Positions 12,151-25,639 of a DNA stretch of 64,000 nucleotides are shown piece after piece. The DNA comes from Centropus unirufus (Eukaryota > Chordata > Aves > Cuculiformes > Centropidae), in NCBI GenBank assembly GCA_013397695.1, contig VYZI01000113.1, forward strand, positions 62,001 to 126,000, read 5' to 3'. The notes below the pieces were generated by a model, which had not been told where the DNA came from, did not search any database, and worked only from the letters and a program-made list of their open reading frames with translations. How positions within the stretch are numbered: position 1 is the stretch's first letter; each line of letters opens with the position of its first letter. Made by a program: the position numbers and the translations under genes.

Positions 12151-15100
12151 TCCTTTTTTAAATCTCCTTTTTAAAATCTAAAAAGTCTCCATAAGAATCA
12201 CTATACATTGTTGATGTAAATATGAGGTTTACAATTAGCAAAACAGAGCTAGAAGAAAAGAAGAAAAGAAGGAAGGCAAGTAGGTCCCAACTCAACACTA
12301 AGGACCTTGAACCCACTCACCACAAAACTTAAGGGCAAGCATAGTTCACCTCACTTTACCTATGTGAGAAATTGAAGCTCCCCCTCTCTTATGCACACTC
12401 TCTGATACTCTTTTTTCTTTTTCTGATGCTCTGAGAAACTTTTATATTTAGTTATCCTCACTGTAAGTTTATTTAAAGTGTATTCACATAATTTGCCATA
12501 TTCTGGGGAATGACTTTGTTAGAGAAATTTCACAGGATATAGCCCCTGTTTTATGAAATTGGTAGTTACTAAATTAACAAAACACAATTAAAAAAGAATA
12601 AAGAAATGATTCTTTATTTTTAGTAGGAACGCTGCTTTATTCACAACTATTTTAAGAGTGCTATGACCTAGGGTAATACGTTTGCCTGTACTTCCATGTC
12701 CCTGCATTTTATAATCTGTCAAGTAAGACTCAACATTTATGAATAATGTGATCTGTGGATATGTCTCACTGTGAATTTGAACCTTAGCCTTTGTGCTTGC
12801 TACCCTCAGCCTTAAAGGTTCCAAATATATAGTCACCTTTTGAACTTACTTTTCCTAATCAGTTTAATTTTTGTATTCTCACAAAGTGTGCATATGGCTT
12901 TTTGGCACATACAGAAGCCCAGCACATAACAAATATTCTGATAATCTGACTTAAAACCTCTAACTTAAAACCTACCCATGTAGCCAGAAAAGAAATACGT
13001 GTTCCTAAACTAAATTCAATGCCTAAAATTATGTGATGATAATGTGGACTGTTCCCTAACAGTGAAAATTACTTGTAGTATTCCTTTTGCAACGCAGTTT
13101 TTATTTGTGAAAATTATGCTCTGGAAAGATTCAGTTTTCAATCAAGAAGTGATGTTGAATGATGTTTAATAACAGCTCATTGGCTCATTCTGCTGATTGT
13201 TTGGCTCTTGAAGTGTCTGTAATTGCTATTACCTTACTGAATTTGCAGAGTCTTTTTCCACTTATTCCCACTTTGAGTTTTTTTCCTCAGAATATGGTAG
13301 AAATTCTTTCTGACAGTTCATTCTGGTGGAAAAAAAAGCGAATTAAATGTTTGAATCTGTAAAAAAAATTGAGAAGAAATAGAAGTCTTAGATCTTTGTA
13401 TCTATGAGTATCCTTGAGATATTTCTCATGAAATCCAAATTGCTAAAAGAATACTGAAAAATAGGAGCAGATGAAGAAAAGAGCCATTGACATATTCCTA
13501 AAACTAGAAAGTGTCTTTCTGTGAGGAAATGAACTCAATCTGTTTACTTTATTGGAAATAAATTTGAGATGTCTCTTGATTACAATATGCAAGCATACAG
13601 TGGCTAAAGGGATTAAATCCAGCAGAGAAAGATGTAATTAATGTTTGGTAGCTGACTCAGAGAAATTTGCATTTGCAATTTGGGAAATGTTTTTAAGAAT
13701 AATGAAAATTAAGTGCTGGAATAAATTAGTATAGAGTTACTAAATTTACTATCTTTAAAGTCCTCAGTGTGGCTGGAATGAGTCACAACATGGGATATAC
13801 TATACATGTTCCAGCTGAAATCCTGCTGGTTGGGGAAACAGGAAGGTGCTACTAAATTCCTCTAAATACTGTACCAAAGCTGAACTGGATTGTTTTCTTA
13901 ACATTTTCCCTTAATTATACACCAATTACTGCAGTTCAACTCAGAGATACATGATTGAGATCTAATGATCAGAGATACAGATCATGACAAAATAAATCAA
14001 TGTTTTTTACCTTTTGATTTGCAAATCGATGGACTTCAAGCAGTGTATTGAAACCTGTAGTAGCAATGTAACTGTACTGACTATGGACTTGATCTTCCTC
14101 CTTATTTTGTGAGGGCTGTTTATTTAAACAGTTTTTAAGTTGATGCTATTCATAATCTTCATGTTTCTGTATTTGAGGTTCAATTACATTTTTCCCATGT
14201 GTTGCATTTTGAGTGGGGAAGTTGTCATGATTTTTGGTGTACAGTAGGAAAACCTTTATATATTTTTCTGTAGTTGTAGTTCTCTAACATTTTTAATTCC
14301 ATTTATAGTAGTTTTAGAAAATAAACCTACCCACTATTACAGTAAAGTAAAGGTTTTCATCCAGGTAAAGAAAAACCAGAGGGAGTAATCAAAGCAGACC
14401 AAATAGCAGAGATGCAGAAGGCATGAAATCTGCGCTTACTTGTTTGGGGTGCAAGCTTTAATGAAATGAGATATGAGATGTAAAGATGAGCAAACATGAC
14501 ACAAAAGCAGTTTTATTTAAGAGCTCCCACATCCAAGCATCTCTTGCTCACGTTTAGTTGCATGAGATATTAAAGTCAATGTGTTCACTCAATATAAAAT
14601 CAGTCAAACACGGCATTTCCTAATCCCTACCAATTAGTGAGGTTTCCATTCACTCGTTCATGCATAAGAGGTAAAATTACCTCTTGAATACAATTAGCTG
14701 CAATACTAACTTTTATTACAATTACCTATTATTAGAAAAAAAACAGCAAACCAAAACCACAAGAAAGTAATAACCTTAAATATTCAGTGAAACTCTTACT
14801 GGAAGCCTGATTAAACACTGCAGACTCCTTGTGCAAGACACTGCATGTGTAGGCTCTGTCTCTGTACTTCAGAATACAAAGGTGGAAAAACAGAAATCAT
14901 ACATGTAAAATCTGTATATTTCATATATGTAATGTCATTCAAAGACTGCTCTTACTAAAAGAGGATCAAATTAGTGTTCTAAACATTAGTGTATATCAAC
15001 AATAATTAGAATTATGATAGTTCTGTATTGTAATTCCTTGCTATGTCATTTCAGAAAATAAATGCACATTCCCTTCATCTCCAGTACTGTCTGTGTGTAA

Positions 15101-16608
15101 AGGACCATTTGTGTTAAAAATCAGGATATTTAGAAAAAATATTTTCATTCCATTATGAAATGAAATTACATATTTTAGAACTTTGACTACCATGTTTTGA
15201 AATTATACTTATGAAATATTTGTTCCAGTGAGGATCAAATGCTATGATTTATGGAACATCGTATCTCTAGTAACTAAGGATGTCAGTCAACTCTCTTTTG
15301 ATGTTTTTATATTAGACTATGTACATGAATAAATATACTTTAATTAGGAAGGTAAAATTAACTAACTAAATAAAGCATTTTAACCTGCTAATAAAAAATG
15401 TTTTGACAATTTTCTTTTGAAACATATGAGAAAATTTTTCTATTTCCTTTAAATCAGTTTACCTTAAATAAAAAGAGACATCATTAATATAAATTTATAC
15501 AAAATTTAAGTGCTATCATCTGTTTGGCACTAAACCAAAGTAGGTGGAAAAGGTCCTTCCAATAACAGTTCTGGCATCTTGCCAGTGTCAAGTAAAAGCC
15601 ATCCAGGATTGTTTTGGGAAGCAGATACTCATTTATTTCCTCCAGCTCTTTAAGGCATAAAATATGGTAATGACCAGTTTTCATGGGTACTAAATTGCCT
15701 TTGCATGCATTTCTGCTGCATGAATTCATGGCACTTTCTTCTAGAGAATTTGTGTCAATAAATCATGCCAAATGTGTCTCTGTTCAGGAAGGCAGTTATG
15801 CATATTCTAACGCTTTACTGGAGTACTAAATGCATACCAAACCAGAAGAAAAGAAATGCCCTATGAATGAGAAGAAAAATCCACATAGGAACATTTATTC
15901 TAGGAGTTTTACTCTCAGCATGATTGATCATCTAAAGTTTTTTAACTTTTGTTAGTGAATTGACAAATAGACAAAAACTGTAATTTAGAATAAGTACCTT
16001 TATAGAAAAAGTCTTATGCAGTTCTGCAAATTATAATCTCATGTTTGCCATTTGCTTTATTACAAATATCATTAATCTCTATATGGAATACCATCTCTGG
16101 AATAATTCTTGGTGCTAAAAATGAGCACAATTGAGCAGATGTGACAGAGTTATGCATGATCTTTATACATAATGAAACACTGGAGCATAGTTTTTTCTTT
16201 CTTTCTTTTGGTTCTAAAACTTACCTACTATTAAGAAATTTTCTTTTTCAAGTTCTGTTCTGTAGGATACACTTAATTATTTCTAAAGCACATATGTATT
16301 AAACAGTTTTTTTTTTTTCTAGATGCTTACTGGGATTGACCTGTGTTTTCAAATCAGTGGATTGAAAAATCATATTCTTTGTTACTGGGTAAAATGTCAT
16401 AGTAAAAGTATTTAGAGTATATCAGAGGCATATTGCATTTCTCATATGTATTTATAAGTATATATTTTACGGAGTGTCCTTTTCTCACTGAATCAGTGTC
16501 ACTTATTCATTAGTTCTTTGGCTTTTGCAAGGATCTTAATGCTTACTGGTTCTAATATTTGGGGGCCAAGTAAGTAGTACTTTATCTTGACCCCCTTCTA
16601 TTCTCATC
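12151..16608. other. AT-rich unique sequence with weak minus-strand frames
   Basis: This begins with a purine-rich GAAAAGAAGAAAAGAAGG run near 12250-12280. A minus-strand frame at 12588-12836 (82 codons, GTG start) has fairly mixed residue content but no motif I know. A direct repeat of ACTTAAAACCT occurs at 12949-12959 and 12963-12973. No transposon ends are visible before the CR1 tail at 16609. Confidence 0.6.
15484..15729 (-). other. Weak candidate open frame, 81 codons
   Basis: This minus-strand frame has a true ATG. The middle reads LKELEEINEYLLPKTILDGF, then ARCQNCYWKDLFHLLWFSAK, with mixed codons and GC-ended third positions less AT-biased than the neighbourhood. I recognise no family. 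There is no convincing acceptor or poly(A) signal. It could be a fragment of an old retrocopy or chance. Confidence 0.1.
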
Positions 16609-16672
16609 AAGTTTATGGTTGGACTCAATGATCTCAAAGGTCTTTTCCAGCCTGGTGATTCTATGATATCAA
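16609..16672 (+). mobile_element. CR1 3' tail fragment
   Basis: The string GGTTGGACTCAATGATCTCA, followed by AAGGTCTTTTCCAGCCTGG and GATTCTATGAT, is the conserved CR1 3' end in sense orientation. Only about 60 bp remain, so this is a severely 5'-truncated insertion. The characteristic short 3' repeat (GATTCTATGAT) is present once before unique sequence resumes. Confidence 0.85.
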
Positions 16673-19600
16673 TCATTCTTCTAATATTTGTGCAAAAAGG
16701 ATCACAATCTCAGATGTTTTCTGGACCTAAAATATTTGTGGGATGACTTCAAGTGGTAGGAATTTCTATTAAACATCTGTGAAACTGGGTTTTAAAGATA
16801 GAAATGACAGTTTTTCCACATACTTATATAGGGTATTCATGGTTATATTTGTAACACAAACCCATAGGACTGGAAGCCCTCTATTTGCTAGGAAAGAGTT
16901 ATGCACAGAAATTTTTTAATTTATCATGTGTATTTCTAGCTATTTTACTATATTACTACTATTTTCCTTATTATTATTGTTTCATTAAAGCTGCTTTTAG
17001 TTTTACTTCTCAACCCACCAGCCTCTCTCTTTCATTTCCATTTTCCCTCTCCCTCTGCGTTTTTGTGGGAAATGGGAGCTAAACCAGGATAATGTGTCTA
17101 TTCCTTTTTTTGCCACTAGGAAAACATGCTATTTTCATTGTTTTGTAGAGGTGATTGTAAACTGAAAGCATGTTTATATTGTCTCTAAGCTCTCATAAGC
17201 CAATTTTCTTAAAATGAGTATGTTGTTATGATCTCTAACACTAGACAGAAAAAGTTTGAGAATGGATTTTATTGAGTGACTTCTCTCCAGCAGTCCTTTC
17301 ACCCTGAATCTTTTTGCAATCCTGTTGTTAGTCTCTACTGCTGCCTTATAAACTTTTAAACCCCAAATTATCAGATAAAATATATTCTTACACTGTGATT
17401 GTCTCGAAGAAATAGTCTCTATCAGCTGTTCAAAACTGCATTCTTTAGACTTTTAATGATGCAAATTACATATATTCTCTGCCAAAAATGCAAAGGAGGG
17501 AACACAGACCTGATAATCTGGGCACTGGAGTTTTAATGAAACAAATTCTGTATAATCATGCAAATCACCATTTGGCTGGCTTTTTTTGGATGAAGTAGCT
17601 CATTCTCCACCTGCTATATGGTAAGCCTGCATACACAAAAAAGAGAGAAATATTCTTCCTTTGTGTCGCGATAGTTCAATGGTAATACTATGCCAGTGGT
17701 GTTTGCATTTGGCTGTACTGATACTCTGAGGATTTTTTTACGTAAATATTTTGTTCCAACAGAGATGCCAATATGACCATTCATTTTTTCAAAGATAGTT
17801 TAATACTAAAATAGGACTAACTAAAATAAGTCAGTAAATTACTGACTTTCTTTGGACATATCTCAGAGCAGCAATTATAATTGTTCTTTTTTTAACAGCC
17901 AAATGATAGTGAAGACTGAATCCCTTACGATTCTATGTTTCCACATATGAAGAATAACCTAAATCATGGTATGCACCGAATTTGCATTATTATCTATAAT
18001 ATAAGATTGGCACCATTATCCAGACTTCATACAATAGCTTGTAATAATATCTGTAAGATTTCATTTAGTGAACACTTCCACAACAGGACATTTAAGTAAT
18101 GTCATCCTGGGTAATTTGTGCATTTTTTCCTATTTTGGACAGTTATTGCTGTATCATTCATAGTCATCTGTATGGGTCTTTTGCTAACACTATTAAAGTA
18201 GGATCTATGCCTTGGTACTAGTTATACTGCATCCAATCATATTATGTTTCTTTTCTGATTAATTTAATATCTTATTTATTAGAAATTACAAATAACTTTA
18301 GAGATCTCTTCTTATTTAACCAAAATCAACTTTTACCTAAATGCCTAAGATCTGACTTCATTAACACCTTACTTACTGTCCCAAATAAAGAATAATATTC
18401 AATGCTACATGCATACCAAGTATATCTTCCCAATAAATGTAATAAAACACAGCAAGATATTTTTCATTTTGTGTTTTAATAACCATGCAGCTGCCCTTAA
18501 ATTTTAGACTACAGCAGACCCTGATTAAAAACCTGAAGCCTATTTACATTTCAAACACTGTACTCCCAATTTATCTTAGCACTTCCAACACAGTTGTATA
18601 CTTAAGAATGTGTTCTTGGAAGACCCTTGCCATTTCCCACTGAGAGTGATGGTGCCTGCTGGAGTGCCACCATGCACTGTCTATCCTTTCTCTAGCTTGC
18701 TGTGTAGACTAGCAATCTGTAGAGCAGGCAACAAGCTGTGAAAGGTATTTGATGTCTTGATGCTGCTACAGTTCTGTCTTATTACTGAATGCAATGAAGT
18801 ACTGTCAAAGAAAACAGAGGTTTTTAGCCTGCTCTTATTTCATAGGGGTGAGTGTGTTAGCGTCTAGGCAGCCTCTAAAGAAGCCTAAGATTGTACTGCA
18901 GCTAAAAGAGTCACTTATTAACTTAATCACTCTTCTGTGCCATTACTTTTCTTTTGTTGGCCCAAGCTTTGATGCAGCCATGAATTGAAATGAGTTAGGG
19001 AAACAACCCATGTTAAAGTTAATATAATCAAGGATAAAACCAGAAAGGGTTACTTTGAAATCAAGTTGATGAGCCAGAACTGGTAATATTTAGAAACTGG
19101 CTGATCAGAGTCTTTCCAAAGAAGAATTCTTATTCTGGAACATCTATCATATATGTTTTCAAGATGAGGCCTTGTTAGGATATCTCATCTGAGTGACTGC
19201 TCAGATCTTAAGCAATGTCCCGTTGATATTAAATTTGATCCTAAAGGTTATATTCTGCACCCTATTTAAAGAGTAAATATTAGGACACCCTAAAACACTG
19301 AAATACCTGTGTTTTTTTTAACTCATGGAGATTGTACATCTCTGAAATCAGATCCACTGAGCAGAAAACCATTTAATACTTTAGAAGAAAAAGGATAAAA
19401 GTCCTTGGACCACTACTCAGGTGATCACTTGGAGTATTTCACAGTTAGTTGTGCTTTTTTATTCCCTGTGAATAGAAAAATGGAATTTAATCAATGTATT
19501 TACTTCTTTGTCGGTTTTTCAACATAGAAATCCATGCCAGAAATTTGGATGTAGCCAAATATAATCTTTTTAAAGAACATTTTTTATATTAATTTTAGAT

Positions 19601-22573
19601 CTAAACAGTACAAAGAGTACAAAACAGTACTCCCTGTATTGTCCATGATTCAGTCCAAAGTCAGTCAGTATTCTATGTTGCTTCTGCCTTGTATAGAGTA
19701 TGCCCAAAACAGTGAATAGTTATTACATATCATTCACCAAATAAAGAAGAATTCAGCAAATTTCTTACAGTGCCAACTTTTATTGTGCTCTTTGTGTTGT
19801 ATGGATCATTGGGGTGTGTTTCCATGACGTATAGTAGAGAGAAAGGTGGAATGAGAATATGGCCTTCTTTGGGTCTTCCTAAAATTTGATTCCCAAATTA
19901 CTTTCAGCTTTTCTTTTGTCAGTAAAACTACATATCAAAGATGAGATTATACATACAAACATTTTCATTGTTATACCATTAACTGCTTGTGGGGTAACAA
20001 AAGTCATTGTATATTTGTGCTATCTAAAATAAATAAAGTGCACAGACTGTTATTCAATTGATAATTTATCAATTTCCATTTTGATCCTTTTTAAAAAAAT
20101 ATTGTAAGCATTTCTCATAGATGTAGACAATGCAATAATATGTTAAGAAGTAAGTAAATCAAAGTATCATTCATATACTTTGATATCAAACTTCGATTCA
20201 AGTTGGCTGTTTCACACCTTCACACAGAAAAGATGAGTGCCTAAGAATTGTTTTGATTTACAAATCCTATGCCGAGTTTATAACTATTTACACCTCATCT
20301 TTTTTTTAATCCATTTAGGGCTGTAATGGCCTATTTCAAATAAGCAGATACATGGCCACTGAATGTACATGACACAGGAAAACTCTGCTCACCCATGTCT
20401 ATGAACAAATAGAAGTTATGTATTCTCTTAAACTGAAAACTAAAGCATACCCTTTACTGCAGTGGAAGTACATATGCTGTGATGATGATAATTAAACTGA
20501 GAAATTGTTGATAAGAAGATATGTAATGTTGTAATGTAAGTCATACATTCAGATGCTCCAGAATACTAGGTCTGTCAATTTATGTTCTACTTAGTTCCAG
20601 TACTATTTTTTAAATTTACTTTGCATATTAGAAGTTTTCTTATACATAAATTCATGAAAGAGAGAGATAAATGTGTGTTGGACATTTATGTATGTCATAC
20701 ATTTTTAATCCAATGAGATAGTTTCTCTGGTACTGAAGAGAAAGTTCATAGAACTTTATTTGAGAAGAATAATAACACTGGAGACAGTAAAAATATATTT
20801 CTGTAGGTAGTGACCCACAGCTTTCTCTTCCAGAAAAATTTATGAAGTAGCTTAATTAGTCCTGCCTCTCCAGAGACCTGTTGCCTGATATTTGCAATTT
20901 GTCACAGTACAAAGATCATTTTTTTTGCCTTTTTTCACTAAATCTTATACAAACATAGTAAAGAAAAACACCTCTGATCACCAGTAGTGTTTAATTTGCT
21001 ACTGTGCTTAGAATTTCTGGTAGAAAATGTTCCTTTAGAAGAGACTAAAGGATGCTTTCAAATTATTTGCGTATCCACGAACTTCTGATAAAACCTGGAA
21101 AATAGATTGAGGGGTTTCAACAACAAAACTTATGAAGTGAAGGTAGTAAGCAGTGTGGATGGCCTGCTTAAAATGTAAAAGAAAACCCTAAAAAGTGTAG
21201 AAGGACAAATATAACTTGAAACTGCATTAGACCCCTGAATTATTGACTGCAAATCCCAAACAATATGAATTTATTTTAATTAAGATATTATTCAGAATAC
21301 AAAATATATTCAGAATATAAAATATAATCAGAATGTGACAATGATAAACATTTTTTCTTAGCGTTTCTGAAAGCTTGTCAAATCATGATTCAGTGCACAC
21401 TAAAAAAATTAATGACCTATGATTATTTTCTAGCTATTTAAGCAAATAACATAGATATTTCTTTATGCTCTTATAAGCCACATTTTGTTTCTATTAGATT
21501 GCTCTTACTTAGGTCACATAACCAAACCTGGATGAAGCATTTATCTTTAGGATATTTCTTGGTAAACAATTTTAAGTGGTAAATATGACAACTGCAGTGA
21601 GAAGCGAATGAAGAATACTATAGTAGACATGAGGATTTAAGTGGCTGTTAGTGAATATATTTGAGTTTCTTTGTCAATACTATCTTAAATTCAAGTTGTA
21701 ATCTTTATTTTAGTTCATAAAACCTCTTTCATAAAAATCCCACCATATTTCATATCTCATTACTCTTAGTGATCTGGGCATGCTCTGAGGATAATATTAT
21801 TTGTGTAATATATGCAAGTCCCACTTCTGATGACACTGTTAAAGCTGGGTGTTGGGTTAGGCCTGACAGAAGATGGCAAATTATCAGGAAGGTTTTGGAA
21901 GGACATCACCCAGGACAAAGATAAAACTAAATAGTGAAGTCCTTTTGCAGATCACATCCTGATACTTAAAAATGGGCCTCTAAATTTGTATGTTTACACA
22001 GATTCAACAGAAATTACTGTCAAATTGTGATGAGTAAACTGTGCTTTCTATCTTTATGGGTCACATTTAGTAGTATATAGATAACGTCAAATCTAAGAGC
22101 AAAAAGAAAATTATTTGCAGTTCACAGGAAATCAGAATTTTTTCAATTAGCTTTTGGTTGAAATTGAAAACTTATAGAAAATTGTGATTTACTGTCTCTG
22201 ACAAATGCTCACTGGGAATTTAGATATAAACTTTCAAAACCTGTTGTGGGACATAATGAAGTTCATAGCATTTGCTGTTATTTTCTGTTGTAAACTCATT
22301 TGCTACAAAATTTTTCATCTGCCATGATTACTTTTTTGGTTTATTGCACAGAATTTCTATATATAGATAACATAATACATATATGTATAAATCATCATTA
22401 AAAACTGGTATCTTAGAACATGAGAATTTAATTTAAACTGTAGAAAAAAACCCTGCAGATATAGGTACAGTCCTACTAGCTTTTTTATACTGCTTCACTA
22501 AAATAGTCCAACAAAGCCTAGGACAGAGGGAGCACTATTTTACAAGCATGCTCAGCACCTGAATTTTCTGTTC
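16673..22573. other. AT-rich unique sequence, no gene seen
   Basis: This long stretch lacks recognisable repeats except a small tandem motif (21290-21337). Around 17520-17720 the sequence is less simple and holds an octamer ATGCAAAT at 17558-17565, so it could be a conserved non-coding segment. Frames at 16885-17082 and 18794-18988 are not convincing. Nothing else stands out. Confidence 0.6.
21290..21337. repeat. Short tandem repeat, 18-bp unit, about 2.7 copies
   Basis: ATTCAGAATACAAAATAT is followed by ATTCAGAATATAAAATAT (one difference) and then a partial, diverged third unit AATCAGAATGTG. This is ordinary replication-slippage structure in AT-rich DNA. Confidence 0.85.
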
Positions 22574-22870
22574 TTAATGGCAAAGAGCTGGGTGATCATT
22601 ATCCACTTTCACAACCCTGAAGTGATATTCCAACAACGACGAACAGCACTTCAGACATTTGTTCTTGTCAGGTTTCCTCCAGCAGCTGCCACTTCCTATG
22701 CACCCGAACACCCCTGTCCTCCGAGGCAGTGAATGACAGTGCATGGATGTGCATGCCTTCTTTCTCTTCCTCCCTTGTCTGCCAGTGTTATTCTGTTTGA
22801 TCTTCATCATATCTTTGACTTCAGACAATAGAATCACACCTATACAACCATGTGTGAAGTCTATTGCTTC
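22574..22870 (-). other. Weak candidate exon: basic, cysteine-rich open frame
   Basis: The minus-strand frame is open from after an in-frame TAA (22871-22873) to a TAA at 22574-22576. No ATG precedes the central methionines (KDMMKIKQ), so a start would be there or the frame would be an internal exon. It encodes a basic run GRQGRKRKK followed by about 60 residues with eight cysteines (CTSMHC, GCIGSGSC, KCLKCC, final C). Third positions are much more GC-rich than the surroundings, and the frame coincides with a local GC rise. The dibasic run before a cysteine-rich tail resembles a secreted-peptide layout, but I cannot match a family. The possible acceptor (TTGTATAG at about 22840) is weak. Chance remains a good explanation. 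Confidence 0.17.
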
Positions 22871-22873
22871 TTA

Positions 22874-25106
22874 AAAAACCCAAGCCACAACCCATAATAT
22901 ACATGTTCGGGAGTTACTGTGCTACACGAGCTATGAGAAACTATTCTTTTTCTCAGTCTAAATATACAAAAAACTGTAATGTGTTATTAGTAACGACTCC
23001 AGATAGGTAACTAAGCCAGACATTAATGATTTTTTTGTGTCACAAAACTATGATAATAAAGTTGTTGATATAGCATTGATGGAACTTCATCAACTAAAAT
23101 ATTTATATTCCAAGTATTTCTTTGTCTGTTTGAAAGCTGTATATATACTGTATCTCTAAAAGAATGATTTTCCTTCTAGAAATATTTTGGCAAACTAGCT
23201 TACAAAACTTTTCCCATGTAAACCAAAACTTCATAGAATTTTAAATTCCTTTTCTGAAATAACTAACCTGTTCTGAGAAAAAAGTAGCAGTGCAGTTACT
23301 TTTTACAAAGAAAGATATTTACTACTTACAAAAAAATTATTCTCATGGAATTCTTTGTTTCCCAGGTTCTCCTGCCTAAAAGAAATTTTATAACAGATTT
23401 ATATAGAAGAGTAAAATTCACTATCTTAAACTCCAAAGTTAAGAGGACTATAATAATAGGATAGTCTTGCCATTTATGTAATTGCTGGTGTCCTTTTCTA
23501 AGAAACAGTAACGGAATTCTCCCAGTACTCTGGATTCTACCTTAGACCAATTTAACTATCTGTGTTAGACCATATCTACAACATGTTATGCAAAAGGTTT
23601 TTGCAGATTGTACACAAGCTACAAATGCAGAGGGCCACTACTGTCATGTATTGTTGTAGCATTGCACAAAGAGCACTGGGTGTTTCTATTTTTCATAGAC
23701 CTTCTTTGTACAAGGAAATAAAATATACTGAATCTGTTCTTCAACCTTCACTTGCAGTGCACTAAAGTCTACCATCTGGGGTGGAGGAGAACTGGAAAAA
23801 TGCATTTTAAAATTTCTTCTTTGCTTTCTAATTCAGGCCATTTACAAAAATAGTAACTCACTCTTGCAGAATTTATTACTGCATGTTGGATCTACAGTAA
23901 GCAATATTTACAATAATTTAATGAGAAGAATAAAGTAAAATCTTGCTTATTTATCTTGTCTTGCACACAAGAGCTCAGCTTAATATGAATGTACAGTTGT
24001 AGGACCCATATTAATGCTTAAGACAGCTTTCTAGCAGTGGTTGTTGCATTGAATCTTTGTTAGCTTCAGTTTAATATTAGCTTATAAGTCTGAACTGTCC
24101 TCTACAGGACTTAATGAAAAAATAAAGCATTTTCTTTAATTATACTAATTAAAATTTTTATTTCCATTTTAAAGGAGCCAATCTGATATCTCCCATACCA
24201 AGAGAACTTACTATGATACAAGAGTGTCATCTAGTGAATGATTTGGGTGAAGGACCCAAAACCAAATGCCTCAATAGAATCTAGATTTTGTGTCTACCAT
24301 AGGGAGACTAGAAGATAGATAGTCTATCTACTTATAGCTAGTCCATGTTATGTGCAAGTAGAGATGGTTAGACAGAGGAAATACTCTGAGTTTTAGAAAT
24401 TTTAATCTGATTAGTCCAACACACAAAAGAAACACTATTAGAAGGAAAAGTACAAGTTGTCATTTACTGCTTCAAGATATGGCATATATCCTTCCTTAAT
24501 ACCTTCAAATTTCATGTACTAAGACCACAGTCCATTACTCAAAGTCTAAAAGTAATCTAAATTAAATTATAAAGTTAATTAGAAGTTTTCTTTTTCCAAC
24601 AGAATCTTAATATTAATCTGAGTTGTTCAAAGCCTTAATAATTTTCTTGCTTTAGGAAACAGGATGTAATTGTTTTCTGCAGAATGGTCAGAAGAAGATA
24701 CTGCCTGTGAAGAACGCTTCTGTTAATGACCTTTTTATACCTTACAAAAGTTAGCTAAACTCTGTTGTAATCTGTTTTAATATGTATGTCAATATGTTAT
24801 GCCTGCAATGGAATACAGGATTTAAGGTGAGTCTGACTAAAATATTTTCGTTATAGAGTCTTGTTCTTTGGTATTCAAAAAATCAGTGGCGTATCAGAAA
24901 AGACATCCAGATAATAATGTGTATTGACTCTTTGCTTTAGGAGTACTGGCAAATTGCCCAATTGATTAACCAAGCTATGGACAGTATTTTGTTATAATAA
25001 AATATCATGTTCTATTCTCTATTTGATATGTGGCTCTAAATCTCTTAATATGCCAAAGCTGAAAATATCCTTTAATCATTCGAGCAATTAAAATCCTTTT
25101 ATTCTT
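22874..25106. other. AT-rich unique sequence, no gene seen
   Basis: No transposon ends or coding signature. Small GATA-like motifs occur near 24310-24340 (GATAGATAGTCTATCTA). The frame at 23562-23765 (plus, 67 codons) has no recognised motif. Confidence 0.6.
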
Positions 25107-25328
25107 TCATACTTCACTCATGAAAGAACACTTTTTCCAATTATGATCATCAAACACTCCATCTCCAGGGAGAGGGTAATTCTTTGACAATGCTGACATC
25201 AGCTTCTCTTCTGCCATTTTTGTGACCATTCCCCCCCCCTCCATTTTCTTCTTGTAATGCCTTTTATGTGTCATCATCTTCTTCTTCAGGTTATGTATCT
25301 CTTCAAATATACGAGACAAACTGTGCAG
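25107..25328 (-). other. Weak candidate terminal exon, lysine-rich, with nearby AATAAA
   Basis: The minus-strand frame opens after TGA (25329-25331) and has a plausible acceptor (TTTTATGACTGCACAG) at its start. It reads about 70 residues: SRIFEEIHNLKKKMMTHKRH, then a lysine-rich stretch, then SALSKNYPLPGDGVFDDHNW and a stop. An AATAAA follows three bases after the TGA stop codon, at about 25098-25103. A C9/G9 run at about 25231-25239 lies inside the frame and would be mutation-prone. The composition suits a short coiled coil. I recognise no family. It could be the remnant of a last exon or a retrocopy, or chance. Confidence 0.17.
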
Positions 25329-25639
25329 TCATAAAATCAAGTCTGCCTGGAATTAAAGGGAAAGATATAAAATTGTACTGTTACAATACCCCATGAAGCA
25401 CTGTAATCTAGCTCTAAATTGAAATAACCTTTGAATATGTTGCTGGGACATTGTAGCAAGATCTATCATGCTAGTCTGCTGGCATGGCAGATTTTATTCC
25501 TCTTCCAAATAAAAGCCCATATAGTTTCTTTGAGTTCTAAATGCGCATTTTTCCCTTAGTGTGCCAGAAAAAACCTTTGGGATATTTTTAGATATTTCAC
25601 TGTTTCCTGTTAAATTTACACCTGCTTCTACCCCGTCTT

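Noticed and set aside
12949..12973. Direct repeat of ACTTAAAACCT
   Set aside because: Two 11-bp copies at 14-bp spacing are too short and common to mark an insertion.
17665..17700. GTCGCGATAGTTCAATGGTAA as a tRNA-like segment
   Set aside because: Resembles a T-arm box only superficially. No acceptor, D or anticodon stem can be drawn around it.
25500..25504. CTCTT as a target duplication matching CTCTT at 26356-26360
   Set aside because: The sequence right after 25504 does not begin with TG and the pentamer is common, so it cannot fix the LTR left boundary.
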